Made by a program: the position numbers and the translations under genes
The notes under the pieces: generated by a model
Told to the model about the DNA's origin: nothing
The model's database searches: none
What the model saw: the letters and a program-made list of their open reading frames with translations, nothing else
In this document: piece by piece, positions 54,900 to 63,777 of the stretch
How positions within the stretch are numbered: position 1 is the first letter of the stretch
How the letters are laid out: each line of letters begins with the position of its first letter
Assembly (NCBI RefSeq): GCF_001718795.1
Contig: NZ_CP013438.1
Location: 558,001 to 622,000, forward strand
Direction of reading: 5' to 3'
Origin: Burkholderia latens
Lineage (GTDB): Bacteria > Pseudomonadota > Gammaproteobacteria > Burkholderiales > Burkholderiaceae
DNA length: 64,000 nt

Positions 54900-54978
54900 G
54901 GGCCCCTAGCTCATGCTTGGTTAGAGCAGCGAACTCATAATTCGTTGGTGCCGGGTTCGACTCCCGGGGGGCCCACCA
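54900..54978 (+). tRNA. tRNA with CAU anticodon (Met, or Ile2 read with lysidine)
   Basis: A complete 79-base cloverleaf with encoded CCA. The acceptor stem GGGCCCC/GGGGCCC is perfect, the D arm is GCTC/GAGC with an 11-base loop (two longer than usual), the anticodon stem GCGAA/TTCGT has one G-T pair and the loop CTCATAA (anticodon CAT at 54936-54938), and the T arm is CCGGG/CCCGG with TTCGACT. It is not the initiator, because 1-72 is G-C. The C4-G69 and C5-G68 pairs are like tRNA-Ile2, which TilS modifies at C34; an elongator Met tRNA has the same anticodon loop, so identity is open. A possible -10 TACAAT is at 54841-54846. Confidence 0.92.
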
Positions 54979-55260
54979 GATTCGCTTCCACGGTCGTTCG
55001 AGGAAGCCGCCAAACCCGCGATGCCGCAAGGCTTCGCGGGTTTTTTCTTTGGCGCGCCGCATGATGTCGTATCGCCGCCACCGGGGAATCACGCCGCACG
55101 TGCTGTCCCGATATCAATCGAAGTATGCTGTAGTGCGTTCGGGTATCCGCGATCGAGATCGGCGTCCGTCGACCGCGCGAACCGACGCCAGGCGCCGCGC
55201 TTCGCGCGGCCGCCAGAACAAACACAAACCGACTTCGCCCGACAGCGAGGGGCGTCCATC

Positions 55261-56811
55261 ATGACCATGCTGCGTTCGTGGAGTGCGATTCTGTCGTTGC
55301 TGATGCTTGCCGCATGTGCGAGCCTGCCGCCACAGACCGATCGCGTGCCGACGCATGCGTACACCGACACCGCGAACACCCGCCTCGGGCTCGCGTTCCG
55401 TCGGCAGGCCGATGCTCATCCGGGGCAGGACGCGTTTCATCTGCTGCGCGATCCGGTCGACGCGCTCGATGCGCGCGTGCTGCTCGCCGATCGCGCGGAC
55501 CGCTCGCTGGACCTGCAGTACTACATCTGGCACGACGACCTGACCGGACACGAACTCGCGGACGCGGTGATGCGCGCGGCCGACCGCGGCGTGCGCGTGC
55601 GCGTGCTGCTCGACGATCTGGGTACGAACGCGGACGACCGAAAGCTGCTCGAGATCAGCTCGCATCCGAACATCGAGATCCGGCTGTTCAATCCGGTCGC
55701 GACGCGCAGCTTCAAGAAGATCGGCACGGTGTTCGAGTTCTCGCGCGTGAACCGGCGCATGCACAACAAGGCGATGATCGCGGACAATCAGGCCGCGATC
55801 GTCGGGGGCCGCAATATCGGCGACGAATACTTCGGCGCGTCGTCGATGCTCGAATTCGGCGATCTCGACGTGGTCGTGCACGGCCCCGTCGTGAACGACA
55901 TCTCGACCGAGTTCGATACGTTCTGGAACTCGCCGTATGCGTTTTCGATCAGCGCGCTCGTCGGCCACGACGCGCCGCCGGGCGGCCTCGATCGCGAGCG
56001 GGAACGGTTGCGCGACTACCTGCGCGCGATGGAGGACAATCCGTACGTGCTCGAGGCGCACCAGCGGCTCGGGCAGATCATCCATGGCCAGGGTACGGAC
56101 CTGTCGTGGGGGCATGCGACGGTGCTCTACGACGATCCGGCGAAGATCGCGCGCGCACCGAAGGACAGTGAAGGGCACCTGATGCCGCAATTGCGCGCGC
56201 TCGCGCTGCGACCCGAGCAGGAACTGCTGATCGTGTCGCCGTATTTCGTGCCCGGCAGCGAGATGATCGAGCGGCTGCGTGCGCTGACCGCGCGCGGCGT
56301 GCGCGTGACGATCCTGACCAACTCGCTCGCATCCACCGACGTCGCAGCCGTGCATGCCGGTTACCGGCGCTACCGGCGCGAACTCGTCGACGCCGGCGTG
56401 CGGCTCTACGAGCGGCGGCCGTCCGGCGACCGGAGCATCTCGAAGCAGGTCATCATCGGGTCGTCGCGCGCGTCGCTGCACGCGAAGACATACGTATTCG
56501 ATCGCAAGAGCATCTTCATCGGCTCGATGAATCTCGATCCGCGCTCGCTGAATCTGAACACCGAGATCGGCGTCTATTGCGAGAGCCCGGCGATCGCATC
56601 CGAGGTCGCGAACGATCTCGAGCCGCGGCTCGATCGAATCGCGTGGCGCGTCGAGGCTCGGACCGATCCGCCCGGGAACGGACAGCTCAAGTGGATTCAG
56701 ACCGACGACAACGGCAACGTGACCGAACTCGATCACGAGCCGGAGGTGTCGCCGGCGCGGCGCATCGAGGTCTGGTTTCTCGGCCTGTTCCCGATCGAAT
56801 CGCAGCTCTGA
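55261..56811 (+). CDS. Cardiolipin-synthase-like phospholipase D lipoprotein
   Basis: A 516-residue PLD-superfamily protein. A lipoprotein signal ends LMLAACAS (lipobox L-A-A-C near residue 19), so it is membrane-tethered in the envelope. Two HKD motifs are complete: MHNKAMIADNQAAIVGGRN (about residues 165-183) and LHAKTYVFDRKSIFIGSMN (about 408-426), as in ClsC/YmdC cardiolipin synthases, which use phosphatidylethanolamine and phosphatidylglycerol. No partner YmdB-type gene is adjacent. GAGGGG lies 8-9 bases upstream of the ATG at 55261; a second in-frame ATG is at 55267. Confidence 0.88.
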   Translation: MTMLRSWSAILSLLMLAACASLPPQTDRVPTHAYTDTANTRLGLAFRRQADAHPGQDAFHLLRDPVDALDARVLLADRADRSLDLQYYIWHDDLTGHELADAVMRAADRGVRVRVLLDDLGTNADDRKLLEISSHPNIEIRLFNPVATRSFKKIGTVFEFSRVNRRMHNKAMIADNQAAIVGGRNIGDEYFGASSMLEFGDLDVVVHGPVVNDISTEFDTFWNSPYAFSISALVGHDAPPGGLDRERERLRDYLRAMEDNPYVLEAHQRLGQIIHGQGTDLSWGHATVLYDDPAKIARAPKDSEGHLMPQLRALALRPEQELLIVSPYFVPGSEMIERLRALTARGVRVTILTNSLASTDVAAVHAGYRRYRRELVDAGVRLYERRPSGDRSISKQVIIGSSRASLHAKTYVFDRKSIFIGSMNLDPRSLNLNTEIGVYCESPAIASEVANDLEPRLDRIAWRVEARTDPPGNGQLKWIQTDDNGNVTELDHEPEVSPARRIEVWFLGLFPIESQL

Positions 56812-56890
56812 CCTCTGCAGGCCGCGACGGCCGCGCACGCGGTTCCGGACGTGCGCACCTTCTTGCCCGGAACCGCCCGTCATCGCAACA

Positions 56891-58726
56891 TCAGCGCGCG
56901 AAATCCGACGTGCTCTGGATGAACGTGTTCAGCTTCGAGATGTTCACGCTGCCGAAGCCCGTCGTCGCGTCCCAGCCCGCCTTCGCGTTATAGCCGTAGC
57001 CGCCGCTGCCGTTGTTGCCGGACGTCACGTCGTGCACCAGCGTCGCGTTGGCCGGGAAGTACTTGTAGATGCTCGACGCGGGGAACCCGAGCGCATTGTT
57101 GTTCGCCGATTGCAGCCGCGCCCAGATGCCGGTGAAGATCGGCGCGGCGAGGCTCGTGCCGCCCTCATTGTTCAGGTAACCCGCACCCCACAGCGTGTCG
57201 GACGTCTTGCCGTTCACCACGAGGATCGCGCCGGTGCGCAGGTCGGCGTCGAAGCCGACGTCCGGCAGTGCGCGCTTCGTCGAACCGGTGAGCGCCGACG
57301 ATTGCCACGATGGCGCGGCCTCGTACTTGCTGTAACCGCCACCCGTCGCCCACACGGTGCCCGACTGCCAGCTCGGATCGTTCCACACGACTTCGCTGTT
57401 GTACGCGTTGGTCGACGTATTGGTGAACAGCGTCGTGCCGCCCACCGCGATCACGTACGGCGATGTCGCCGGTTCGCTGACGGTGTAGGTCGAACGCGAC
57501 GGCTTGCCGCTCGCGCATTCGTACGCGCCGTGATCGCCGGCGGACACGGAAAAGGTCTGCCCCTGTGCGACTGCTTGCTTGAAAATGGTGTCGTCTGTCG
57601 CCTGCGAGCCCGTGCTGTATGCGGACGATTCGCACACACCAAGCGACACGTTGATGACCTTCGCGACGTTGTCGCTCACCGCCCGATTGTATGCGGCGGT
57701 GATCGCGGTGAGCGTCATCGACGGCGCTACATAGAACACGACCTGCTTCACGCTGCCGCCGGCCGCGCCGACGATCGACTGACTGTCGAGGTTCCATTCG
57801 ACGGTGCCGGATGTATCGGTGTACGAACTGCCCGACGGGCCGGTCTGCACGACGCTGCTGCTGATCGTGCCGAGACCGTTGCTCGCGGCGAACGTGTTCA
57901 GGTCGCTGACCGTTTGAGACAGGTCGCCTTCGGAGATGATGCCGACGGTGGTTTGCGATGCGTTCGGCGTGCCGTCGCCACCATAGATCGACGAGAACTC
58001 GGTCGGATTGTGCGGAACCGCGGAGGCGCCCGCGGGAATGGTCAGGTTGCTGGTGTTGCCTTGCGGCGTGCCGCCGGCGCCGGTATGCACGAGCTCGACG
58101 TTCTGCAGGCCCAACACGGCGCCGACGATGCCGCCGATCGCGTTCGGCACCTGTGCGGCATCGCTGTTCGCGTATACGCTCCGGCCGTTGTGCGTGAAGC
58201 GCTTGAGCGTCGTGCGGAACGCCGACTTGACCGTTGCCGCGGTGCCCGACGCGGACACGAGCAGGCGGTTCGGCGCGACCACGATGTTGACGAAGCCGGC
58301 CTTGCGCAAGTGCGCGACGACGGACGCGACTTGTTGATCGGTCGGTGCGTACTGCGCGGCAAACTGGGCCGACGTGAGGAACTGCCTGTAGTGCGACGAT
58401 CCGGGCGTGTGCAGATCGCGCAGGTACTGGTCAAGCTGTGCCTCGTTGCGCAGGTTCAGCCCGAGCACGATGTCGACCGATTCGCCGGACGCCATCTCGG
58501 TCGCGGCAGCGGCCGCAGCAGCGGTGCTGGCCGCCGGCGTCCCGGCGGTACTGCCGCTTTCGGCTTGCTGGACGAGCGGCAGGAATCCCTTGGTGCGCGT
58601 TTCGGTCCAGCCGGCGGCCGGTGCGGCATGGGCCGTCGCCATGCCGAACGATGCGACAGCTGCGGCGGCGAGCGCGAGCTTGACGATGCGAATGTGCTTT
58701 TGTTTCTTGTGAGCAACCTGATTCAT
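56891..58726 (-). CDS. Sedolisin-type serine-carboxyl protease (S53), secreted
   Basis: A 611-residue pre-pro-enzyme. Signal peptide (KLALAAAAVASFGMATAHA, ending near residue 34) and a pro-kumamolisin domain (VDIVLGLNLRNEAQLDQYL … SSHYRQFLTSAQFAAQYAPT) precede the catalytic domain. The catalytic Glu-Asp pair is in TVEWNLDSQSI, the oxyanion Asp in SVSAGDHGAYE, and the Ser in NEGGTSLAAPIFTG; DATTGFGSVNISKL is the Ca site. It cleaves proteins at acidic pH. The ATG at 58726 is supported by GGAGGGG. It stands alone in its strand, convergent with the phospholipase-like gene. Confidence 0.92.
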   Translation of the reverse strand: MNQVAHKKQKHIRIVKLALAAAAVASFGMATAHAAPAAGWTETRTKGFLPLVQQAESGSTAGTPAASTAAAAAAATEMASGESVDIVLGLNLRNEAQLDQYLRDLHTPGSSHYRQFLTSAQFAAQYAPTDQQVASVVAHLRKAGFVNIVVAPNRLLVSASGTAATVKSAFRTTLKRFTHNGRSVYANSDAAQVPNAIGGIVGAVLGLQNVELVHTGAGGTPQGNTSNLTIPAGASAVPHNPTEFSSIYGGDGTPNASQTTVGIISEGDLSQTVSDLNTFAASNGLGTISSSVVQTGPSGSSYTDTSGTVEWNLDSQSIVGAAGGSVKQVVFYVAPSMTLTAITAAYNRAVSDNVAKVINVSLGVCESSAYSTGSQATDDTIFKQAVAQGQTFSVSAGDHGAYECASGKPSRSTYTVSEPATSPYVIAVGGTTLFTNTSTNAYNSEVVWNDPSWQSGTVWATGGGYSKYEAAPSWQSSALTGSTKRALPDVGFDADLRTGAILVVNGKTSDTLWGAGYLNNEGGTSLAAPIFTGIWARLQSANNNALGFPASSIYKYFPANATLVHDVTSGNNGSGGYGYNAKAGWDATTGFGSVNISKLNTFIQSTSDFAR

Positions 58727-59492
58727 TGAATTACCCCTCCGGTTGAACATCGAACTGCACGAACGACTGCAATCGACGACGGCGCGGATTATGCGCCGCC
58801 GGTTTCCGCCGTACCCATGCGGATGGCGCGGGCGCGACGGGGCCTTTCACCCGATCCGGATAGACGGTGACCCTCCGGGGGTGAAATGCTGGAATGCCTG
58901 ATAAAGGGAGTGCCGCGCCGCGATGCGGGGCGGCCGCGCCGGCTGGCGTGACGCCGGCTGGGGGCTAGAGCAACAGTTTCGGTGTCCTGCTCATTCGATT
59001 CGGTCCTTCGGCCTGCTGCCGGACGGCAACTGCCTGTTGAGGTGCATCGGCATATCGGGCGCCGACGGATCGCGACGTGGCCGGCGGCGGAAATTTCGGT
59101 GCGGCGAAAGCGAACTGCGTCGAGCGGAATCGTTTGCGGGTGTTGCAATTCGTCAGATTGCTTGCATCGGACGGTATCAAGAACGAAAGTTCGGTGTCAA
59201 ACTTTTTCTGATTATATGAAACAAAATTAAACCGAATAAGGCGAAATGATTTTGAAAAGTGGCGGGGGATTTGTAATTTTCAAAGCCGATTCGACATGCA
59301 ATAAAGACTCAGAACGCTGGATCATTGACGAATCGATTCGTAATGTGCGTTCGATCGCGCGCCCATTGGCTGCGTTGATGCGCTCGGCGGTGACGGCGCC
59401 GGTTCGCGTCTTTTATGCAGAAAGGGGGGAATTGACGGGCACGGCGATCGAACCGGCAAGCCGCTGGCGTGGCCGGCCGCGTCGTGCATCAA
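58727..59492. other. Long intergenic region with an AT-rich core
   Basis: 766 bases with no convincing gene. The hairpin-like pair TTTCACCC (58845-58852) and GGGTGAAA (58879-58886) lies just upstream of the protease gene, with an inner CCGG/CCGG dyad. From about 59150 to 59340 the DNA is markedly AT-rich (GATTATATGAAACAAAATT, ATAAAGACTCAG), unlike the rest of the window. A forward frame from 59246 stays open to 59554 but runs into the antisense of the efflux gene and has no known family. Confidence 0.55.
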
Positions 59493-60980
59493 TCATCCCG
59501 CGTGCGTTTGCCACCCGAGCCCGAGGCTCTTCTGCAGCGATACGTAGTCCTTGAGCAATTCCGCCTGGCCCGCGATCACGTTCTGCTGCGCGGCCAGCGC
59601 TTCGCGCTGCGTATCGAGCAGATCGATCATCGACGCGACACCGGCACGATAACGCTGGTCGATCAGGGTGGCCGAATGCGTGGCCGACGTCTGCACGTTG
59701 GCGAGTGCGACGACGTGTTCGCGCTGGTGCCCATAGCGTTGGAGTGCGGTGTTCGCGTCCTGCAACGCACCGAGCACGGTCTTTCGGTAGTTCGCTTCCG
59801 CTTCGTCACGCGACGCCTCGGCTGCGCGCACCGCACCGCGCGTGCGGCCGAAGTCGAGGATGTTCCATTGCAGATACGGCGCGCCGACCCACGTGAAGTT
59901 CTGCTTGCGGAACAGGTGGCCGGGGTCGCTCGCGCTGAAGCCGAGATCGCCGAGCAGCGTGACCTTCGGGAAATAGTCGGCGATGTGCTCGCCGATCTGC
60001 GCGTTGCTCGATGCGAGCCGGCGCTCGGCTGCGCGAATGTCGGGACGTTGCTTTAGCAGCGCGGCCGGATCGCCGACCGGCACGCTATGGGGCAGCGTCG
60101 GCAGCGGCGCGCCCGATGCCGACAGCGCCGCGTCGAGCGCACCGGGTGGCCGCCCGGTCAGGATCGCGAGCCGGTCGAGCGACTCGGTCACCTGCGCATC
60201 GAGCGGGATCAACGACGCACGCGTGTTCTCGACTTGCGTGGTCAAGCGTTCGATGTCCGCATCGGCCGCGACACCGCGTGCACGGCGCTGCTGCGTGAGT
60301 TCGAGCATCCGCTGTTGCAGCTCGGCCGTGCGCCGCGACAGCGCGAGCCGCTGCTGCCGGTCGCGCAGATCGATGTACGCGGTCGCGACTTCGGCCGCGA
60401 TCGATACCTGCGTGTCGGCGAGGTCGGCGTCGACGGCTTCGGCTTGCGCGGACGCCGCTTCCACCGCGCGGCGCGTGCCGCCGAACAGGTCGATTTCCCA
60501 TGTTGCGTCGAAGCCGGCCGAAAAGAGCTGCAGCGGACCGGTACCGCCTGACGACGGTGACGCACTGCCCGGCTGGCTCGAATTGCCGGACGGCAACAAC
60601 GTGCCGAGCGCGCTGACGTCGGGCTCGCGCGTGCGGATCGCGGCGACGGTCGCCGATGATTTCGGCAGCTGCGCCGCACGCTGTTGCACCAGCTGCGCAC
60701 GCGAGGCGCGCAGCCGTGCCTGCGCCGCATGCAGATCGGGGTTGCGCGCGAGCGCGGCGGCGATCAGGTCGTCGAGCTGGCGATCGTTGAGCGCATGCCA
60801 CCATGCGCTCGGTGCGGGGGCGGCGGTATCGATGCCCGTTGCCGGCGCCCGTACGAAGACCGGTGCGTCGGGTGCCGCAGGCGCGCCGCGGTAGGCGGGG
60901 CCGACGGTACAGCCGGCGAGCACGCATGCGGCTGCGCACAGCGCAAGCACAGGATGGCGAGGCGAGGAGAGGGGCTTCAT
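59493..60980 (-). CDS. Outer-membrane efflux factor (NodT/OprM family lipoprotein)
   Basis: A 495-residue outer-membrane channel of the RND/MFS-type efflux outer-membrane factor family. Lipoprotein signal LCAAACVLAGC (lipobox Cys near 24), then TVGPAYRGAPAAPDAP, the NodT-family opening. Two OEP repeats follow (residues about 60-250 and 270-480), ending with RYRAGVASMIDLLDTQREALAAQQNVIAGQAELLKDYVSLQKSLGLGW. It docks with EmrA to make a path through both membranes. It is 13 bases downstream of emrB, so it is the third gene of an efflux operon. Confidence 0.92.
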   Translation of the reverse strand: MKPLSSPRHPVLALCAAACVLAGCTVGPAYRGAPAAPDAPVFVRAPATGIDTAAPAPSAWWHALNDRQLDDLIAAALARNPDLHAAQARLRASRAQLVQQRAAQLPKSSATVAAIRTREPDVSALGTLLPSGNSSQPGSASPSSGGTGPLQLFSAGFDATWEIDLFGGTRRAVEAASAQAEAVDADLADTQVSIAAEVATAYIDLRDRQQRLALSRRTAELQQRMLELTQQRRARGVAADADIERLTTQVENTRASLIPLDAQVTESLDRLAILTGRPPGALDAALSASGAPLPTLPHSVPVGDPAALLKQRPDIRAAERRLASSNAQIGEHIADYFPKVTLLGDLGFSASDPGHLFRKQNFTWVGAPYLQWNILDFGRTRGAVRAAEASRDEAEANYRKTVLGALQDANTALQRYGHQREHVVALANVQTSATHSATLIDQRYRAGVASMIDLLDTQREALAAQQNVIAGQAELLKDYVSLQKSLGLGWQTHAG

Positions 60981-60993
60981 CGCGTAAGAAGGT

Positions 60994-62574
60994 TCAGTGG
61001 CCGGACGATGTCGGCTGCGGGCCGCGCGGTGTCTTCAGCAGCATCGCGAGCGGCACGCACGCGAGCAGCACGAGGCCGAGCACGTAGAAAGTTTCGGAGT
61101 AGGTCATCACGATGGCCTGGATCTGGATTTGCTGGGCAAGCTGGCCGAGCGCGCGCAGGTTCGAATAGGCGAGGTCGCCCGTATGTGCGAACCAGTTCGC
61201 CGCATAGGCGGACAGCCGCTCCTGCCCGATCAGCGAATTCGCGCTCACCGATTCGCGAATCGCGGCCGCATGGAAGGTCGTACGCCGGTCGATTACGGTG
61301 CCGATGATCGCGAGCCCGATCGAGCCGCCGAGATTGCGCGCCATGTTGTAGAGCCCGGCCGCGTCGCCGGAATCCTCGCGCGCGACAGCCGCCATCGATG
61401 CCTGGTTCAGCGGCATCATCGCAAGCATCTGCGCGACGCCGCGAATGAGTTGCGACCATACGAAGTCGTGGCCGACGCTCTGTGCGGTGAGGCTGATGTC
61501 GAGCATGCAGCTCAGGCAGAACAGCAGCAGCCCCGAGATGACGAGAATGCGGAAGTCGACCTTGCCGAGCAGGCGCGGCAGGATCGGCATTACGAGAAAC
61601 GCGGGCAGGCCCGACAGCAGCATGATTGCGCCCGCCTGCTCCGCGTTGTAGCCCGCCACGATAGCGAGGAACTGCGGCAGCAGGTACGACACGCCGTACA
61701 AACCCGCGCCGACCGCGGACACGATCACGATCACGCTGGCATAACGCGGATTGCGCATCAGCGACAGGCGCATGATCGGCCGTTTCGCGAAGCGTTGTGA
61801 CAGCGCGATCAGGATCATCCCGGCGAGCGACACGTAGCTGAGCGTGACGATCATGTGCGACTCGAACCAGCGTTCGCGCTGACCTTCCTCGAGCACGACC
61901 GTCAGCGAACTCAGCCCGATCGCGAGGCCCGCGATCCCGAGCCAGTCCGCGTTGAAGAACGTTTGCCATTGCGGCTTGTCCGACGGCAGTCCGAACACCA
62001 GCAGCGCCATCAGCACCGCGCACACCGGCAGGTTCAGGAAGAAGCACCAGCTCCAGCTGACGTTCTCCGCGAGCCAGCCGCCGAGCACGGGGCCGAACAG
62101 CGGGCCGAGCAGCACGATCAGTCCGAACAGCGTCATCCCCACCGGCAACTGCGACAGCGGCAGCCGCGTCCGGATGATGGTTTGCGCGGTCGGGATCAAT
62201 GCGCCGCCGGTGAAGCCCTGGCCGATGCGTCCGGCGATCATCATCGCGAGCGAGTTCGACCACCCGCACATCATCGAGAACGCGATGAACAGCGCCGCAT
62301 TCGTCAGCAGGAAGTTGCGGAGTCCGAATACGCGCGTGAGCCATGCGGCGAGCGGGATCATCACGATTTCCGACATCAGGTAGCCGGTCGAGATCCATGT
62401 GCCTTCGGTGCCGGTCGCGCCGATTTCGCCCTGGATCTGCGGCAGCGCGGAGTTCGTGATCGAGATGTCCAGCGTCGCCATCAACGCGCCGAGCGCACCG
62501 GCGGCGACCGCGATCCAGTCGGTGACGCTCGCGCGGCCTTCGTGCGGCGAGGCGGTGTTTGCGGCGTCAGCCAT
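60994..62574 (-). CDS. emrB: DHA2-family inner-membrane efflux permease EmrB-type
   Basis: A 526-residue, 14-helix MFS exporter. The D1 motif is MATLDISITNSALPQIQGEIG and WISTGYLMSEIVMIPLAAWLTRVFGLRN; the glycine-rich RIGQGFTGGALIPTAQTII (motif B) and FGPVLGGWLAENVSW follow. It is paired with EmrA (8-base overlap) and the OprM-like protein, a tripartite pump for hydrophobic compounds such as uncouplers or antibiotics. Which compounds are exported is not known. Confidence 0.93.
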   Translation of the reverse strand: MADAANTASPHEGRASVTDWIAVAAGALGALMATLDISITNSALPQIQGEIGATGTEGTWISTGYLMSEIVMIPLAAWLTRVFGLRNFLLTNAALFIAFSMMCGWSNSLAMMIAGRIGQGFTGGALIPTAQTIIRTRLPLSQLPVGMTLFGLIVLLGPLFGPVLGGWLAENVSWSWCFFLNLPVCAVLMALLVFGLPSDKPQWQTFFNADWLGIAGLAIGLSSLTVVLEEGQRERWFESHMIVTLSYVSLAGMILIALSQRFAKRPIMRLSLMRNPRYASVIVIVSAVGAGLYGVSYLLPQFLAIVAGYNAEQAGAIMLLSGLPAFLVMPILPRLLGKVDFRILVISGLLLFCLSCMLDISLTAQSVGHDFVWSQLIRGVAQMLAMMPLNQASMAAVAREDSGDAAGLYNMARNLGGSIGLAIIGTVIDRRTTFHAAAIRESVSANSLIGQERLSAYAANWFAHTGDLAYSNLRALGQLAQQIQIQAIVMTYSETFYVLGLVLLACVPLAMLLKTPRGPQPTSSGH

Positions 62575-63685
62575 GTTGCTTCCCGGCGCCGTCCGAACGC
62601 GTATCGACGTCGACGGTCACGGACAGCCCGGGCACCAGCATCCGTTGCGCTCGCGCGTTCGCGGCGAGGCGGATGCGCACCGGCACGCGCTGCACGATCT
62701 TCGTGAAGTTGCCGGTTGCGTTCTCGGGCGGCAGCAGCGCGAATTGCGCGCCGGTGCCCGGAGCGAAGCTGTCGACGGTGCCGGCGAGTGTGTCATCCGG
62801 CAGCGCATCGACGTGCAGCTCGACCGGCTGGCCGATGCGCATCCGGCCGATCTGCGTTTCCTTGAAGTTCGCGACGAGGTAGATCGAATCCACCGGCACG
62901 ACGGTCAACAGTCGCGTGCCGGGCTGCACGTACTGGCCGACGCGCACCGTGCGGTCGCCGACGCGGCCGTCGAGCGTGCTGCGCACGATCGTGTTGTCGA
63001 GGTCCAGTTGGGCCTGCGAGGCGCTGGCCTGTGCCGCTTCGAGCTGCGCGCGCGCCTGTTGCAACTGCGCGGTGAACGATGCGATCTGCGTGCGGGCCGC
63101 GGCGATCGCCGCAAGGTTCGCCGCAAGTGTCGCGGCGCCCTGGTCGCGCGTGCTCTTCAAATCCGCGACGTGCTCATGCGTTTCGGCACCGGTCGCCGCG
63201 AGCGGCGCATAGCGCGCGTACTCGTCGCTCGCGTGCCGCGCGCTGATCCGAGAAACCTTCGCCTGCGCTTCGGCCTGCTCGAGGTTCGCGCGCTGCTGGC
63301 CGATCTCCGCTTCGGCGCGAGCGATGTCGGCACGGCGTGCGTCGACGGTCGCGGTCGATTGCGCGAGCGCGACCTGGTACTGGCGGACGTCGAGACGCAC
63401 GAGCGGGTCGCCGGCTTTCACGGTCTGGTTGTCGCGCACGTAGACGTCGGTCACGTAACCGGCGACTTTCGGCGCGGCCGTCATGCTGTCGGCCTGCAGG
63501 TACGCGTCGTTGGTGCTTTCGATGAAGCGGCCGACAGTCCACCAGCGGCCGAACCATACGGCGCCGCCGATCGCCGCGACCACGACGACGGCGATCAGGA
63601 TGCGCCGCTTCGAGCCCCCGTTGCGCGGCGATGATGCGGTTTCCTGACGATCTGCTTTCGATGGCGGGTCTTGCTGCGTGGACAT
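62567..63685 (-). CDS. emrA: Membrane-fusion protein EmrA-type (HlyD family)
   Basis: A 372-residue periplasmic adaptor. One N-terminal helix (RRILIAVVVVAAIGGAVWFG, about residues 27-46), then the barrel-sandwich half DAYLQADSMTAAPKVAGYVTDVYVRDNQTVKAGDPL, a long coiled coil (Ala/Gln/Glu-rich, about 100-220), and the second half DNTIVRSTLDGRVGDRTVRVGQYVQPGTRLL. The ATG at 63685 is preferred over an in-frame TTG at 63697. First gene of the emrA-emrB-oprM operon, divergent from a TetR regulator. Confidence 0.93.
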   Translation of the reverse strand: MSTQQDPPSKADRQETASSPRNGGSKRRILIAVVVVAAIGGAVWFGRWWTVGRFIESTNDAYLQADSMTAAPKVAGYVTDVYVRDNQTVKAGDPLVRLDVRQYQVALAQSTATVDARRADIARAEAEIGQQRANLEQAEAQAKVSRISARHASDEYARYAPLAATGAETHEHVADLKSTRDQGAATLAANLAAIAAARTQIASFTAQLQQARAQLEAAQASASQAQLDLDNTIVRSTLDGRVGDRTVRVGQYVQPGTRLLTVVPVDSIYLVANFKETQIGRMRIGQPVELHVDALPDDTLAGTVDSFAPGTGAQFALLPPENATGNFTKIVQRVPVRIRLAANARAQRMLVPGLSVTVDVDTRSDGAGKQHG

Positions 63686-63693
63686 GTGGTTAT

Positions 63694-63745
63694 CCAATTT
63701 ATTCCGGTCGGAAGAATTATTCCAGTTGATAAAATTGTGTCAAGT
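63694..63745. promoter_or_regulatory. Putative TetR operator between emrA and tetR-type gene
   Basis: TTCCG-GT-CGGAA (63702-63713) is a perfect dyad, and a second TTCC follows at 63720-63723 so that GGAA-GAATTA-TTCC also forms a dyad. The spacer is AT-rich (ATTTATTCC, TTGATAAAATTG). A regulator bound here would block both divergent genes. Confidence 0.55.
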
Positions 63746-63777
63746 AGAATGTCGATCGATCGAATGACGAGGAACGC

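Noticed and set aside
59246..59554. Open frame of 102 codons in the AT-rich island
   Set aside because: No recognisable domain, weak ribosome site, and it runs into the antisense of the efflux gene.
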